Assembly: GCA_022486625.1 (NCBI GenBank)
Contig: JAKVKH010000041.1
Span: 1 to 32,867 of the forward strand
Origin: Butyrivibrio sp.
Lineage (GTDB): Bacteria; Bacillota; Clostridia; Lachnospirales; Lachnospiraceae
Reading direction: 5' to 3'
DNA: 32,867 nucleotides
The translations under genes were made by a program, and so were the position numbers. The notes beneath the pieces are model-generated. The model did no database searches. It saw only the letters and a program-made list of their open reading frames with translations, and had not been told where the DNA came from. Below, piece after piece: positions 1 through 7,979 of this stretch. Numbering within the stretch: position 1 is the first letter of the stretch; each line of letters begins with the position of its first letter.

Positions 1-75
1 TGTTGGGCTCAGCAGATAAATGTTTGTGCGGCTGGAGAACTTGTTCAACGAGCCTTTAGGCTCCAATGTCGGTAA
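1..75 (+). pseudogene. C-terminal tail of a TnpB-like transposon protein (partial)
   Basis: Frame 1 is open from the first base to a TAA at 73-75 and encodes 24 residues ending in ELVQRAFRLQCR. The part containing INVC resembles the extreme C-terminus of TnpB (IS200/IS605 RNA-guided nuclease family), where the last zinc-ribbon region is followed by a short basic tail. The stop lies two bases before two strong hairpins, as expected when tnpB runs into the element's right end. The rest of the gene lies outside the window, so the family call depends on a very short peptide plus context and is tentative. Confidence 0.45.
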
Positions 76-126
76 TCACCCCTTATAGGGGTGGAACAAA
101 CCACCCGTTCAACGGGTGGTTATGAT
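1..126 (+). mobile_element. Putative IS200/IS605-family right end (possible omegaRNA 3' scaffold)
   Basis: Two perfect hairpins follow the TnpB-like stop codon: 77-83 pairs with 87-93 (7 bp, CACCCCT/AGGGGTG), and 100-109 pairs with 111-120 (10 bp, ACCACCCGTT/AACGGGTGGT). The second is followed by TATGAT at 121-126. Subterminal hairpins just inside a short cleavage tetra/pentanucleotide are the hallmark of IS200/IS605 ends. In TnpB elements this right end is also transcribed as the guide-RNA scaffold. The outer boundary is inferred to be at ATGAT (122-126). Alternatives are a plain terminator pair or another hairpin-ended repeat. Confidence 0.5.
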
Positions 127-172
127 TTAAAATGAGGAAGGCAAATCTGTTTTAAAAATGAAAGGGGTATGT

Positions 173-1555
173 ATGGAAAAAGAAAAAATCACTATAGGGG
201 AAAAAGGAATCTATGATGCGCGTACACTTGGCGCGCCGCGAATGCTGGTGCTGGGACTACAGCATATGTTCGCAATGTTCGGCGCAACAGTACTGGTACC
301 GCTTCTGACTGGACTGAGTGTGTCTACAACACTTTTGTTTGCGGGTCTTGGTACCCTGCTGTTTCACTTGATTTCCAAGAAAAAGGTCCCGGCATTTCTG
401 GGATCATCTTTTGCATTTCTGGCAGGCTATGCGGCCATCGCTCCGCATGGGGAAAAAGAATTGCTGCCTTATGCCTGCTTTGGTGTTGCGATTGCGGGAC
501 TGGTATATCTGGTACTTGCAGGATTGTTTAAAATTTATGGGGCAAATAAGGTAATGAAGTTTTTCCCGCCGGTAGTAACCGGACCGATCATTATCGCCAT
601 TGGTCTGAATCTGTCAAAATCAGCCGTGGAAAACTGCGCAACCAACTGGTGGATTGCACTGATTGCAATTGCCGTTGTCATTATCTGTAACGTCTGGGGA
701 AAAGGAATGATCAAAATCATACCGATTCTGCTGGGTGTCATCAGTTCCTATACGGTAGCGGCGCTTACCGGACTGATTGATTTTACTCCGGTTATTCAGG
801 CACCCTGGATTGGTTTTCCGATTGATTACAGCCGTACAGTATTTGCCATCTTTACAGGAGGTCATACCGATACTTCACTTCTGATTACTGCAGTCATTAC
901 GATTGTACCGATTGCCTTTGCAACCATGATGGAGCATATCGGAGATATTTCCGCTATTTCATCCACAGTTGGCATCAACTATATCAAGGATCCAGGGCTT
1001 CATCGTACACTGACAGGCGACGGACTTGCAACTACGGTTGCCGCACTGTTCGGCGCACCGGCCAATACTACATATGGAGAAAATACCGGCGTGCTGACAT
1101 TGACCAAGGTATATGATCCGAGAGTCATTCGCATTGCCGCATATTTTGCAGTGCTGTTTTCTTTCTGCCCGAAGTTTGCAGCAATTATTGAAGTTATGCC
1201 GGGAGCAACCATCGGTGGTATTTCACTGGTATTATACGGAATGATTTCCGCAGTCGGCGTCCGTAATATTGTAGAAACAAAAGTCGACTTTTCCAAGAGT
1301 CGTAATGTCATCATCGCAGCACTGATTCTGGTATTGTCCATCGGCATCAATTATTCCACAGCCGGTGCACTTGATTTTACAATCGGAAGTATTACCATTG
1401 GATTTTCAGGACTGGCAACAGGATCTCTGATCGGAATTGTATTGAATGCAATTCTGCCGGGTAAGGATTACATTTTTGAAGATGATGAACCCAACCCGAC
1501 AGGAGTTGACCTTGAGATTGCACAGGGGAAGAGTCTTACAGAAGAGGAAAAATAA
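173..1555 (+). CDS. uraA: Uracil permease, NCS2 family
   Basis: A 460-residue integral membrane protein of the nucleobase-cation symporter 2 family, which takes up uracil with protons. The N-terminal LGLQHMFAMFGATVLVPLLTG block and the later MMEHIGDI and NTTYGENTGVL motifs are characteristic of UraA/PyrP; the ENTGV segment contributes to substrate binding. The ATG at 173 is preferred over the in-frame ATG at 158 because AAAGGGG (161-167) sits 5 nt upstream of it, whereas 158 has no ribosome binding site. The gene starts only about 46 bp after the putative IS end, so its native promoter and leader may have been displaced. It converges with xpt with 5 nt between stop codons and no visible terminator. 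Confidence 0.92.
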   Translation: MEKEKITIGEKGIYDARTLGAPRMLVLGLQHMFAMFGATVLVPLLTGLSVSTTLLFAGLGTLLFHLISKKKVPAFLGSSFAFLAGYAAIAPHGEKELLPYACFGVAIAGLVYLVLAGLFKIYGANKVMKFFPPVVTGPIIIAIGLNLSKSAVENCATNWWIALIAIAVVIICNVWGKGMIKIIPILLGVISSYTVAALTGLIDFTPVIQAPWIGFPIDYSRTVFAIFTGGHTDTSLLITAVITIVPIAFATMMEHIGDISAISSTVGINYIKDPGLHRTLTGDGLATTVAALFGAPANTTYGENTGVLTLTKVYDPRVIRIAAYFAVLFSFCPKFAAIIEVMPGATIGGISLVLYGMISAVGVRNIVETKVDFSKSRNVIIAALILVLSIGINYSTAGALDFTIGSITIGFSGLATGSLIGIVLNAILPGKDYIFEDDEPNPTGVDLEIAQGKSLTEEEK

Positions 1556-1560
1556 AGTAT

Positions 1561-2142
1561 TCAGGGATTGGGGCGGAAGGTGACGCCGTGCTGCTCATCC
1601 ATATGGTCGATGATTGCGATACTGGTAAGATCATAGCCTTCTGTGCGCAACTGATCGCCGCCGCCCTGAAATCCCTTTTCAATTGCAATTCCGATGCCGC
1701 CGACGGCCGCACCGGCCTGCCGGCACAGATCGATCAGACCGTGCATGGCATTTCCGATAGCCATGAAATCGTCAACGATCAGAACAGTATCTGTGTTCTG
1801 CAGAAATTTTTTGGAAAGGGTAATGGTGTAATCCTTTCCGTAGGTATAAGATCGTACAGAGGATGTAAAAAGTGCACCATCCAGATTTTTGCTCTTTGCT
1901 TTTTTAGCAAAAACGACAGGAACATGAAAATACTGTCCTGCCATGCAGGCAATGGCAATGCCAGAGGCCTCAATGGTCAGAATTCTGGTAATTCCTCTAT
2001 CTTTGTATTTCTCATAAAGCGTCCGGCCGATCTGATCCAGCAGAGTAATATCGAGCTGATGGTTCAGAAAGCTGTCTACTTTCAGAATATTTCCTTCACG
2101 AACCTGGCCGTCTTTCATAATTCTTTCTTCCAGAAAATTCAT
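1561..2142 (-). CDS. xpt: Xanthine phosphoribosyltransferase
   Basis: A 193-residue cytosolic purine-salvage enzyme converting xanthine and PRPP to XMP. The N-terminal block KVDSFLNHQLDITLL is nearly diagnostic for Xpt, and VLIVDDFMAIGNA is the PRPP-binding motif of type I phosphoribosyltransferases. Length matches Bacillus subtilis Xpt (194 residues). The start is supported by AAAGGAGAAGTAA just upstream on the minus strand. It lies downstream of the yeiH-like gene on the same strand (99-bp gap), perhaps co-transcribed. I looked for a purine riboswitch in that gap and did not find the conserved core. Together with uraA it makes this a small nucleobase-salvage locus. Confidence 0.93.
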   Translation of the reverse strand: MNFLEERIMKDGQVREGNILKVDSFLNHQLDITLLDQIGRTLYEKYKDRGITRILTIEASGIAIACMAGQYFHVPVVFAKKAKSKNLDGALFTSSVRSYTYGKDYTITLSKKFLQNTDTVLIVDDFMAIGNAMHGLIDLCRQAGAAVGGIGIAIEKGFQGGGDQLRTEGYDLTSIAIIDHMDEQHGVTFRPNP

Positions 2143-2241
2143 TTACTTCTCCTTTATCATCACAGCATATTTCTGTTTTGAATTCCAGTATGGCATTTAT
2201 AAAAAATAATGCAACCGGCACAGGGGAAGAAATTTGCTTTT

Positions 2242-3279
2242 TTACCAGATGTGGCAGATGTGCTGCATCAGGAGACTTACTGCCGTGATGCCGATCCAGC
2301 AGGCACCGCCCATGAGAATAGGCTTTCCGCCAGTGCGAATCAGCTTGACGATATTGCTGTTAAGGCCGATGGCTGCCATTGCCATGATGATAAAGAATTT
2401 ACTCAGTTCCTTAAGCGGTGTGAACACAGAGGCAGAAACGCCGGCGCTCATTGCAACGGTCGTTATGACAGATGCGGCAATGAAATACAGGATAAAGAAC
2501 GGAAATGCTTTTTTGAAGCTGAAGCCGTTTGCGCAGGTGCCTTCAGCTTTGGCTCTGCGGGCACGGATCAGTGCGAGAACAAGGGTGATCGGGATGATGG
2601 CAAGTGTTCTGGTCAGCTTTACGGTAACTGCCTTATCCAGCGTGGCGCTGCCGAGATTCCACATACTGTCCCACGTGGAAGCAGCAGCGGTAACAGAAGA
2701 AGTGTCGTTTACCGCGGTTCCCGCGAAGATACCGAAAGCTTCACCGGAAGTGGTGGAGAAGCCGATCAGTTTACCGAACATCGGGAAAAAGACAGCAGCA
2801 AGGACATTAAAGAAAAAGATAACGGAGATGGCCTGTGCCACCTCATCATCATCGGCATCAATGACAGGAGCGGTGGCGGCAATTGCAGAACCTCCGCAGA
2901 TGGAGGAACCGACACCGACCAGTGTGGAGATATTGGACGGGATGTGCATGATGCGGTGGAGTCCGTAGGAAATCAGAAGAGAAGTGGAAATGGTGCAAAT
3001 GATAATGGGAAGGGACTGCCGTCCGGTTGCCAGAATAACGTTCAGGTTCAGGCCAAATCCCAGAAGCACAACTGCAGTCTGCAGAATCATTTTGGAGGTG
3101 AAACGGATACCGGCTTCGGCACGGCCTTTTTCTTTCCAGAGCAGTGTAATGACCATTCCGGATAGAATGGCAATGACAGCGCCGCCGATGACAGGGAAAA
3201 GTTTTCCAAGATACCAGGAAGGAATTGCAATTGCGAGGCAGGCAGCAAGGCCGGTGCCTTTTTCTTTGATAAAGTTCAT
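2242..3279 (-). CDS. yeiH: YeiH/UPF0324 family putative sulfate exporter
   Basis: A 345-residue polytopic membrane protein of the YeiH (Cons_hypoth698) family. Visible family blocks are [20 protein letters not shown] near the N-terminus, [38 protein letters not shown] and a C-terminal AAIGLNSN repeat. The family is annotated as a putative sulfate exporter, mostly by association with LysR regulators; the transported substrate is not established here. I start at 3279 (MNFIKEKG), which has AAAGGAGA 6 nt upstream; the longer frame back to 3372 adds 31 residues with no ribosome binding site. It is divergent from the LysR-type gene at 3507, the classic arrangement for a regulator and its target. 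Confidence 0.85.
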   Translation of the reverse strand: MNFIKEKGTGLAACLAIAIPSWYLGKLFPVIGGAVIAILSGMVITLLWKEKGRAEAGIRFTSKMILQTAVVLLGFGLNLNVILATGRQSLPIIICTISTSLLISYGLHRIMHIPSNISTLVGVGSSICGGSAIAATAPVIDADDDEVAQAISVIFFFNVLAAVFFPMFGKLIGFSTTSGEAFGIFAGTAVNDTSSVTAAASTWDSMWNLGSATLDKAVTVKLTRTLAIIPITLVLALIRARRAKAEGTCANGFSFKKAFPFFILYFIAASVITTVAMSAGVSASVFTPLKELSKFFIIMAMAAIGLNSNIVKLIRTGGKPILMGGACWIGITAVSLLMQHICHIW

Positions 3280-3383
3280 GATGAGTCTCCTTTGCGGAAT
3301 GTAACCGCGGTTTAATCGAAGAAGTATGTTCTTTGTCGTACTTTCGTAGATGATCTTATACGAAAAAAACAATAAAGAAAAAT

Positions 3384-3397
3384 TATAAATATTTATA
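3384..3397. promoter_or_regulatory. AT-rich palindrome, candidate LysR operator
   Basis: TATAAATATTTATA is a perfect 14-bp palindrome in the divergent yeiH/LysR spacer. It overlaps the position expected for the -35 region of the LysR gene promoter (-10 at 3415-3420). LysR-type proteins typically bind AT-rich dyads between themselves and a divergent target. Palindromes also occur by chance in such AT-rich DNA. Confidence 0.35.
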
Positions 3398-3411
3398 TAT
3401 CAATAAAATTC

Positions 3412-3420
3412 TGTTATAAT
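3412..3420 (+). promoter_or_regulatory. Extended -10 promoter of the LysR-type gene
   Basis: TGTTATAAT is an exact extended -10 element (TGnTATAAT) at 3412-3420. The -35 at 17-bp spacing (3392-3397, TTTATA) is weak, as is usual for extended -10 promoters. Transcription would start near 3427 and run to the ATG at 3507. Confidence 0.6.
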
Positions 3421-3473
3421 TAGATGCGAATGCAAAGGCATTCGCATCTATGCGAGGTTGCTATGCAACCTCG
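3421..3473. repeat. Two tandem perfect inverted repeats downstream of the LysR promoter
   Basis: Dyad 1 has 13-bp perfect arms, TAGATGCGAATGC (3421-3433) and its complement (3438-3450), with a 4-bp spacer. Dyad 2 has 9-bp perfect arms, CGAGGTTGC (3453-3461) and its complement (3465-3473), with a 3-bp spacer. The first abuts the -10 box directly. They could be operators, a 5' UTR double hairpin, or a short palindromic repeat element. No T-tract follows, so they are not a standard terminator. Confidence 0.75.
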
Positions 3474-3506
3474 GTGGGAAAATGAACGCAGAAAATGGAG
3501 CGGTTT

Positions 3507-4403
3507 ATGCTGGATATGAGAATTCAGACCTTCCTGACGGTCTGCGCAACAATGAATTACACAAGGGCATCGGAGATACTGAATATTACGCAGCCGGCGG
3601 TATCTCAGCATATCCGGTATCTGGAGCAGGAGTATGGATGCAGGCTTTTTTCCTATAGCGGGAAAAAGCTTCAGCTTACGTCTGCCGGAAGGATGCTGCA
3701 GCAAACCGCAACGGCAATGCGAAATGATGAGATGCTTCTGAAAAAGCAGATTCTCAAAAGGGATGCAGAGGAGATACCGGTTCATTTTGGCGTTACGATG
3801 ACCATCGGGGAATATGTGATTGCAAAACCGCTGGCAAAATATCTGAAGGAACATCCGCATGCGGATATCCGTATGACGATTGGCAATACGGAAAAGCTGA
3901 TCCGTGAGCTTCGAAGCGGAGAGCTGCATTTTGCACTGATGGAAGGATATTTTGATCGGCGGGATTTTGATTTCATGACGTACGCAACAGTACCGTTCAT
4001 TCCGGTCTGCGCAGCGGGGCACGTGTTTGAAAAGCAGCCGGAAAAAATAGCGGATCTTCTGAATGAAAATCTGCTGATCCGCGAACCTGGCAGCGGAACG
4101 AGAGATGTGCTTGAAAAACAGCTGGCTGCGATGGGAATGGCAGCAGGAGATTTTTCAGGCCATACGGAAATCGGAGGCATGCATGCCATTTTGCAGATGC
4201 TGGAAGAGGATGCGGGGATTTCTTTTCTGTATCGCTCAGCGGCAAGCGCACAGATTGCAAATGGAGTACTCAGAGAAATTCAGTTGAAGGATTTTGATGT
4301 GAAACATGATTTTGCATTTATATGGGAAAAAGGGAGCACCTATACAGAGATATACCGCAGGATATGTACGGAATTCATGAAAAATGGGGAAAAAACCGAT
4401 TAA
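3507..4403 (+). CDS. LysR-family transcriptional regulator
   Basis: A 298-residue regulator. Residues about 1-60 form the LysR winged helix-turn-helix (MNYTRASEILNITQPAVSQHIRYLEQEYGCRLF), followed by a linker helix and a LysR substrate-binding domain from about residue 90. I choose the ATG at 3507 because GGAG (3497-3500) lies 6 nt upstream; the ATG at 3495 overlaps that site. It is divergent from the YeiH-type transporter and presumably controls it, as CysL/YeiE-type regulators do. The C-terminal domain motif EPGSGTRDVLE is common in the CysL/CbbR-like subgroup. The inducer is unknown. Its own promoter region carries two unusual dyads (3421-3473). Confidence 0.88.
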   Translation: MLDMRIQTFLTVCATMNYTRASEILNITQPAVSQHIRYLEQEYGCRLFSYSGKKLQLTSAGRMLQQTATAMRNDEMLLKKQILKRDAEEIPVHFGVTMTIGEYVIAKPLAKYLKEHPHADIRMTIGNTEKLIRELRSGELHFALMEGYFDRRDFDFMTYATVPFIPVCAAGHVFEKQPEKIADLLNENLLIREPGSGTRDVLEKQLAAMGMAAGDFSGHTEIGGMHAILQMLEEDAGISFLYRSAASAQIANGVLREIQLKDFDVKHDFAFIWEKGSTYTEIYRRICTEFMKNGEKTD

Positions 4404-4490
4404 TATATATATTAGTGTTCAATATTCCGTAAATTATACTTGCGAACAGGGAGAAGAGTAGTATATGATAAATAGATAGGAGGCTCAGGT

Positions 4491-5423
4491 ATGGAAGAAG
4501 CAGTTCTATTCTGTGCATTCAGGGTCAGCGGGATCGGTCTTCTGCTGATGATGCTTGTGAATGTTCACAGAAACCGTAACAACAGAAGAAAAATGTTTCT
4601 GATTTACAGAATGATGATTTTTGCGCTTCCGCTGATTCTGCTTAATCTTTTATGGTATCTGTGCGATCGTATGCTGATCCCTGGCGGTGCACCTGCGGCA
4701 CTTGCGTTCAGAATTCTATGTTATGGCGCAGTTGCTGCTGAAACAGTACTTACACTCCTTTATGGAAAATGCTACATCAGGGTGCCGCATTCTGCAGCAG
4801 TTCCTGCACTCAGAATTCTGAAATATATTCCTGCAGTTCTTCTTGTGCTGATCAGTATTCTTGATATGGAACAGACAGTGACGGTGATCTATCTGATGAT
4901 GGGGGCGTTTCTGCTGCATAACAATACACTCAGTCAGCTGATTTCATTGGATCCTCTGACGAGACTTAATAACAGAAGTGAATTTCGTAACTATCTGAGT
5001 GCGAAAATGGCGTTGCCGACACGTGGCAGGTTATGTCTTCTGATGATGGATATGAACGGATTTAAATCCATTAATGATACATATGGACATCTGGAGGGTG
5101 ATGCGGCACTGAAAAGGGTTTCCATGTGCCTGAAAAAAGCCTGTGCAGATGTACCGGGCAGACCGTTTATTGCAAGATACGGTGGAGATGAGTTTATTGT
5201 GGTTGCAGAGACGGATAACAATTTTGAAACGGAACGGATCTGTGACAGTATTCATATGACACTTGCACTGGAAAACCATAAAGCGCAGGCACCATATCAA
5301 CTGACAGTCAGTATAGGAACGGCAAGGTGCGACAGCAGCATGCATACCATTTATGACCTGGTCGCAAGAGCGGATCAGGAACTGTACCGCAAGAAGCAGA
5401 AGAGAAAGAGAATGTCTGCATAA
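4491..5423 (+). CDS. Membrane-bound diguanylate cyclase (GGDEF)
   Basis: 310 residues. The first ~150 residues hold about five hydrophobic segments (roughly 5-25, 35-57, 68-92, 106-124, 127-143), so this is an integral membrane sensor of unknown signal. A GGDEF domain follows (about 153-305), with the DPLTRLNNR entry motif at 154-162, the DMNGFKSINDTYGH metal/substrate block and an intact GGDEF signature at 231-235, so it should make cyclic di-GMP from two GTP. The product-inhibition I-site (RxxD upstream of GGDEF) is absent: the corresponding residues are RPFI. AGGAGG (4480-4485) precedes the start. It is monocistronic, followed by a strong terminator. Cyclic di-GMP commonly controls motility, which fits the flagellar cluster in the window, but no direct link is visible. 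Confidence 0.9.
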   Translation: MEEAVLFCAFRVSGIGLLLMMLVNVHRNRNNRRKMFLIYRMMIFALPLILLNLLWYLCDRMLIPGGAPAALAFRILCYGAVAAETVLTLLYGKCYIRVPHSAAVPALRILKYIPAVLLVLISILDMEQTVTVIYLMMGAFLLHNNTLSQLISLDPLTRLNNRSEFRNYLSAKMALPTRGRLCLLMMDMNGFKSINDTYGHLEGDAALKRVSMCLKKACADVPGRPFIARYGGDEFIVVAETDNNFETERICDSIHMTLALENHKAQAPYQLTVSIGTARCDSSMHTIYDLVARADQELYRKKQKRKRMSA

Positions 5424-5468
5424 TGTCCGTATAGGGATATGAACAGAGATATGATGATCTGAAACATA

Positions 5469-5509
5469 AAAAGGAAGCAGCGGTGAAGGAAATTCCGCTG
5501 CTTCCTTTT
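5469..5509. terminator. Bidirectional rho-independent terminator
   Basis: A perfect 15-bp stem AAAAGGAAGCAGCGG (5469-5483) / complement (5495-5509) with an 11-nt loop lies between the convergent GGDEF gene and nrdD. The A-run and T-run at its feet give U-tracts on both strands, so it can terminate both transcripts. Confidence 0.9.
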
Positions 5510-5539
5510 ATAATGGAACGGATGCGACACATCTGTTTT

Positions 5540-7966
5540 TTACTGACGAAGGCTGTTTTTTATAAATGCTCTGATATTGCTGACATTTCCGACCAGCTGT
5601 ACATCTTCACCTTCCGGGACAACCAGTGTCGGTGCATTACTGATGCCAAGACGTCTTGCGAGACTTTCACCTTCAGGATCTTCAGCATAGAGAACACGAA
5701 ATGAAATTCCGGCTTTGGTCAGTTCATTGCTGGCAATCCGGCAATTGGGACAGGTCTTTGTGGATAAGAGCAGCATTTCCTGATCAGATAATGTCTGTAC
5801 ATTGCAGGATGTTTCTTTTTCTGCTACAGGAACATCTGTTGCAGAAGAATCCGCGGTGGCCTCTTCCAACTGTGTTCTGGGAAACATTTGAACGTTCTGA
5901 TAGGTTTTGCGGCTCCTGTATTCAGAAACCTTGCCGTCATTCCAGTTACGGATCGGGCGATAATAGCCGGTGATCCTGGAATATACCTCTGCATCTTTTC
6001 CACAGGTCGGGCAGGTAAAGTGTTCGCCTGCAATGTAGCCATGCTCTGCACATACAGAGTAGGTGGGGGAGAGCGTGTAATATGGCAGCTGGAAATTCTC
6101 CGCAATCTTTTTGACAAGTGAAGCTGCAGATTTCCAGTCAGGAAGACGTTCTCCGAGGAATGCGTGGAAAACAGTACCTGAGGTATACAGCGTCTGCAGT
6201 TCATCTTCTTTTTCCAGTGCATCAAAAATATCATCGGTATAGCCGACCGGAAGATGTGAACTGTTGGTGTAATAAGGTGCCTGACCGTCTCTGGCAGCAG
6301 TGATGATGTCCGGATATTCGGCAACGTCATGCTTTGCAAAGCGATAGGTGGTTGATTCGGCAGGGGTTGCTTCAAGATTGAACAGCGCGCCGTACTGTTC
6401 CTGATAATCAGACAAACGTGCTCTCATGTGACGGAGAACCTCTGCAGCAAAGCTGCGACCGCTTTCGGTGGTAAGATCCCCATCCATCCACTTTGCATTC
6501 AGAATGACTTCATTCATACCGATCAGACCGATGGTGGAAAAATGGTTGTCAAAGGTACCAAGGTAACGTCTTGTATATGGATACAGACCTTCATTCAGCA
6601 GTCTGCTGATGACCTTTCGCTTGATGTCAAGTGAACGTGCGGCAATATCCATGTAATGATCCACAATCGAAAAGAAATCGTTTTTATCCTTTGCAAGATA
6701 GGCCATATGAGGCAGGTTCAGTGTTACAACACCGATGGAACCCGTGCTTTCACCGGAACCAAAATAACCACCGGCTTTTTTGCGCAGCTCACGAAGGTCC
6801 AGACGCAGACGACAGCACATGGAGCGTACATCCGAAGGATTCATGTCAGAATTAATATAATTGGAAAAATACGGTGTGCCATACTTGGCAGTCATCTCAA
6901 AGAGCAGACGGTTGTTTTCTGTTTCACTCCAGTCAAAATCCTTTGTAATGGAATAGGTCGGAATAGGATACTGGAAACCTCTGCCGTTGGCATCACCCTC
7001 TACCATGGTTTCGATGAAAGCTTTATTCACCATATCCATTTCGGATTTGCAGTCACCGTAGGTGAAGTCCATTTCTCTGCCGCCGACCAATGCCGGAAGG
7101 TTCTTCATGTCATCAGGAACAGTCCAGTCCAGCGTGACATTGGTAAAAGGAGCCTGCGTGCCCCATCTGGAAGGCGTATTCACACCGTAGATAAAGGACT
7201 GTACACACTGTTTTACATCATCATAGGAAAGGTGATCGAGCTTTACAAAAGGAGCAAGGTAGGTATCGAAAGAGGAAAAGGCCTGCGCACCGGCCCATTC
7301 ATTTTGCATGATGCCGAGGAAATTGACCATCTGATTACAGAGGGTACTCAGATGCCTGGCCGGACCGGAAGTGATACGACCCGGAACACCGCCGAGACCT
7401 TCCTGAATGAGCTGCTTCAGACTCCAGCCGGCGCAGTAGCCGGTCAGCATGGACAGATCATGAATATGCATGAAACAGTCGCGATGCGCCTGTGCAATTT
7501 CTTCGTCATATACTTCGCTCAGCCAGTAATTGGCAGTGATGGCACCGGAATTGGACAGAATCAGTCCGCCCACACTTAAGGTGACAGTAGAGTTTTCCTT
7601 TACGCGCCAGTCCTTTTCTGCGCCGATATATCCATCTACCAGTTTCTTGTAATCCAGAAGTGTGGTCTTGGTATCTCTCATTTTTTTATGCTGACTGCGG
7701 TACAGAATGTAGGCTTTTGCAGTTCTGGCATAGCCGCATTTGATCAGTGTGGATTCTACTGTATCCTGAATCCCCTCTACAGTGGGAACTTTAATATCAG
7801 CATCATTCAAAGATGATTCCACCATCAGCTCAATTGCCCGTGACATGGTGGAAATGTCTCTTGCTTCAATCTCGCCGGTTGCCAGGAAAGCCTTAGCCAG
7901 AGCATTTTCGATTTTGCCTGCATCAAATGGAGCATTGGTACCGTTACGCTTGATTACATTTTTCAT
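5540..7966 (-). CDS. nrdD: Anaerobic (class III) ribonucleoside-triphosphate reductase with C-terminal glutaredoxin-like domain
   Basis: 808 residues; makes dNTPs from NTPs by glycyl-radical chemistry under anoxia. An ATP-cone occupies roughly residues 1-90 (KRNGTNAPFDAGKIENALAKAF). The catalytic barrel follows, with LSTLCNQMVNFLGIMQNEWAGAQAF and SMCCRLRLDL blocks. Cys639, Cys652 and Cys655 (C...CPTC) mark the zinc site, and ITGYYRP places the radical glycine at about Gly667. After a linker, residues about 728-808 form a thioredoxin-fold redoxin with CPNC at 739-742 and a cis-proline-type APT at about 778-780. Such a domain is not part of the E. coli enzyme. The start at 7966 follows AGGGGGA; the upstream frame to 8038 overlaps nrdG and lacks support. 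It sits 13 nt after nrdG in one operon. Confidence 0.93.
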   Translation of the reverse strand: MKNVIKRNGTNAPFDAGKIENALAKAFLATGEIEARDISTMSRAIELMVESSLNDADIKVPTVEGIQDTVESTLIKCGYARTAKAYILYRSQHKKMRDTKTTLLDYKKLVDGYIGAEKDWRVKENSTVTLSVGGLILSNSGAITANYWLSEVYDEEIAQAHRDCFMHIHDLSMLTGYCAGWSLKQLIQEGLGGVPGRITSGPARHLSTLCNQMVNFLGIMQNEWAGAQAFSSFDTYLAPFVKLDHLSYDDVKQCVQSFIYGVNTPSRWGTQAPFTNVTLDWTVPDDMKNLPALVGGREMDFTYGDCKSEMDMVNKAFIETMVEGDANGRGFQYPIPTYSITKDFDWSETENNRLLFEMTAKYGTPYFSNYINSDMNPSDVRSMCCRLRLDLRELRKKAGGYFGSGESTGSIGVVTLNLPHMAYLAKDKNDFFSIVDHYMDIAARSLDIKRKVISRLLNEGLYPYTRRYLGTFDNHFSTIGLIGMNEVILNAKWMDGDLTTESGRSFAAEVLRHMRARLSDYQEQYGALFNLEATPAESTTYRFAKHDVAEYPDIITAARDGQAPYYTNSSHLPVGYTDDIFDALEKEDELQTLYTSGTVFHAFLGERLPDWKSAASLVKKIAENFQLPYYTLSPTYSVCAEHGYIAGEHFTCPTCGKDAEVYSRITGYYRPIRNWNDGKVSEYRSRKTYQNVQMFPRTQLEEATADSSATDVPVAEKETSCNVQTLSDQEMLLLSTKTCPNCRIASNELTKAGISFRVLYAEDPEGESLARRLGISNAPTLVVPEGEDVQLVGNVSNIRAFIKNSLRQ

Positions 7967-7979
7967 TTGAATCCCCCTG

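Noticed and set aside
2143..2241. Possible purine riboswitch upstream of xpt
   Set aside because: xpt in Bacillus has one, but the 99-bp gap here lacks the conserved stem and core; only an ordinary ribosome site is seen.
2209..3165. Long open frame (318 codons) on the plus strand over the yeiH gene
   Set aside because: It is rich in Cys, Gly, Asn and Asp with no domain or ribosome site, and mirrors the clearly recognisable minus-strand transporter; it is an antisense shadow.
3495..3507. Earlier ATG for the LysR gene at 3495
   Set aside because: It overlaps the GGAG that is ideally placed for the ATG at 3507, and its extra residues are not part of the LysR fold.
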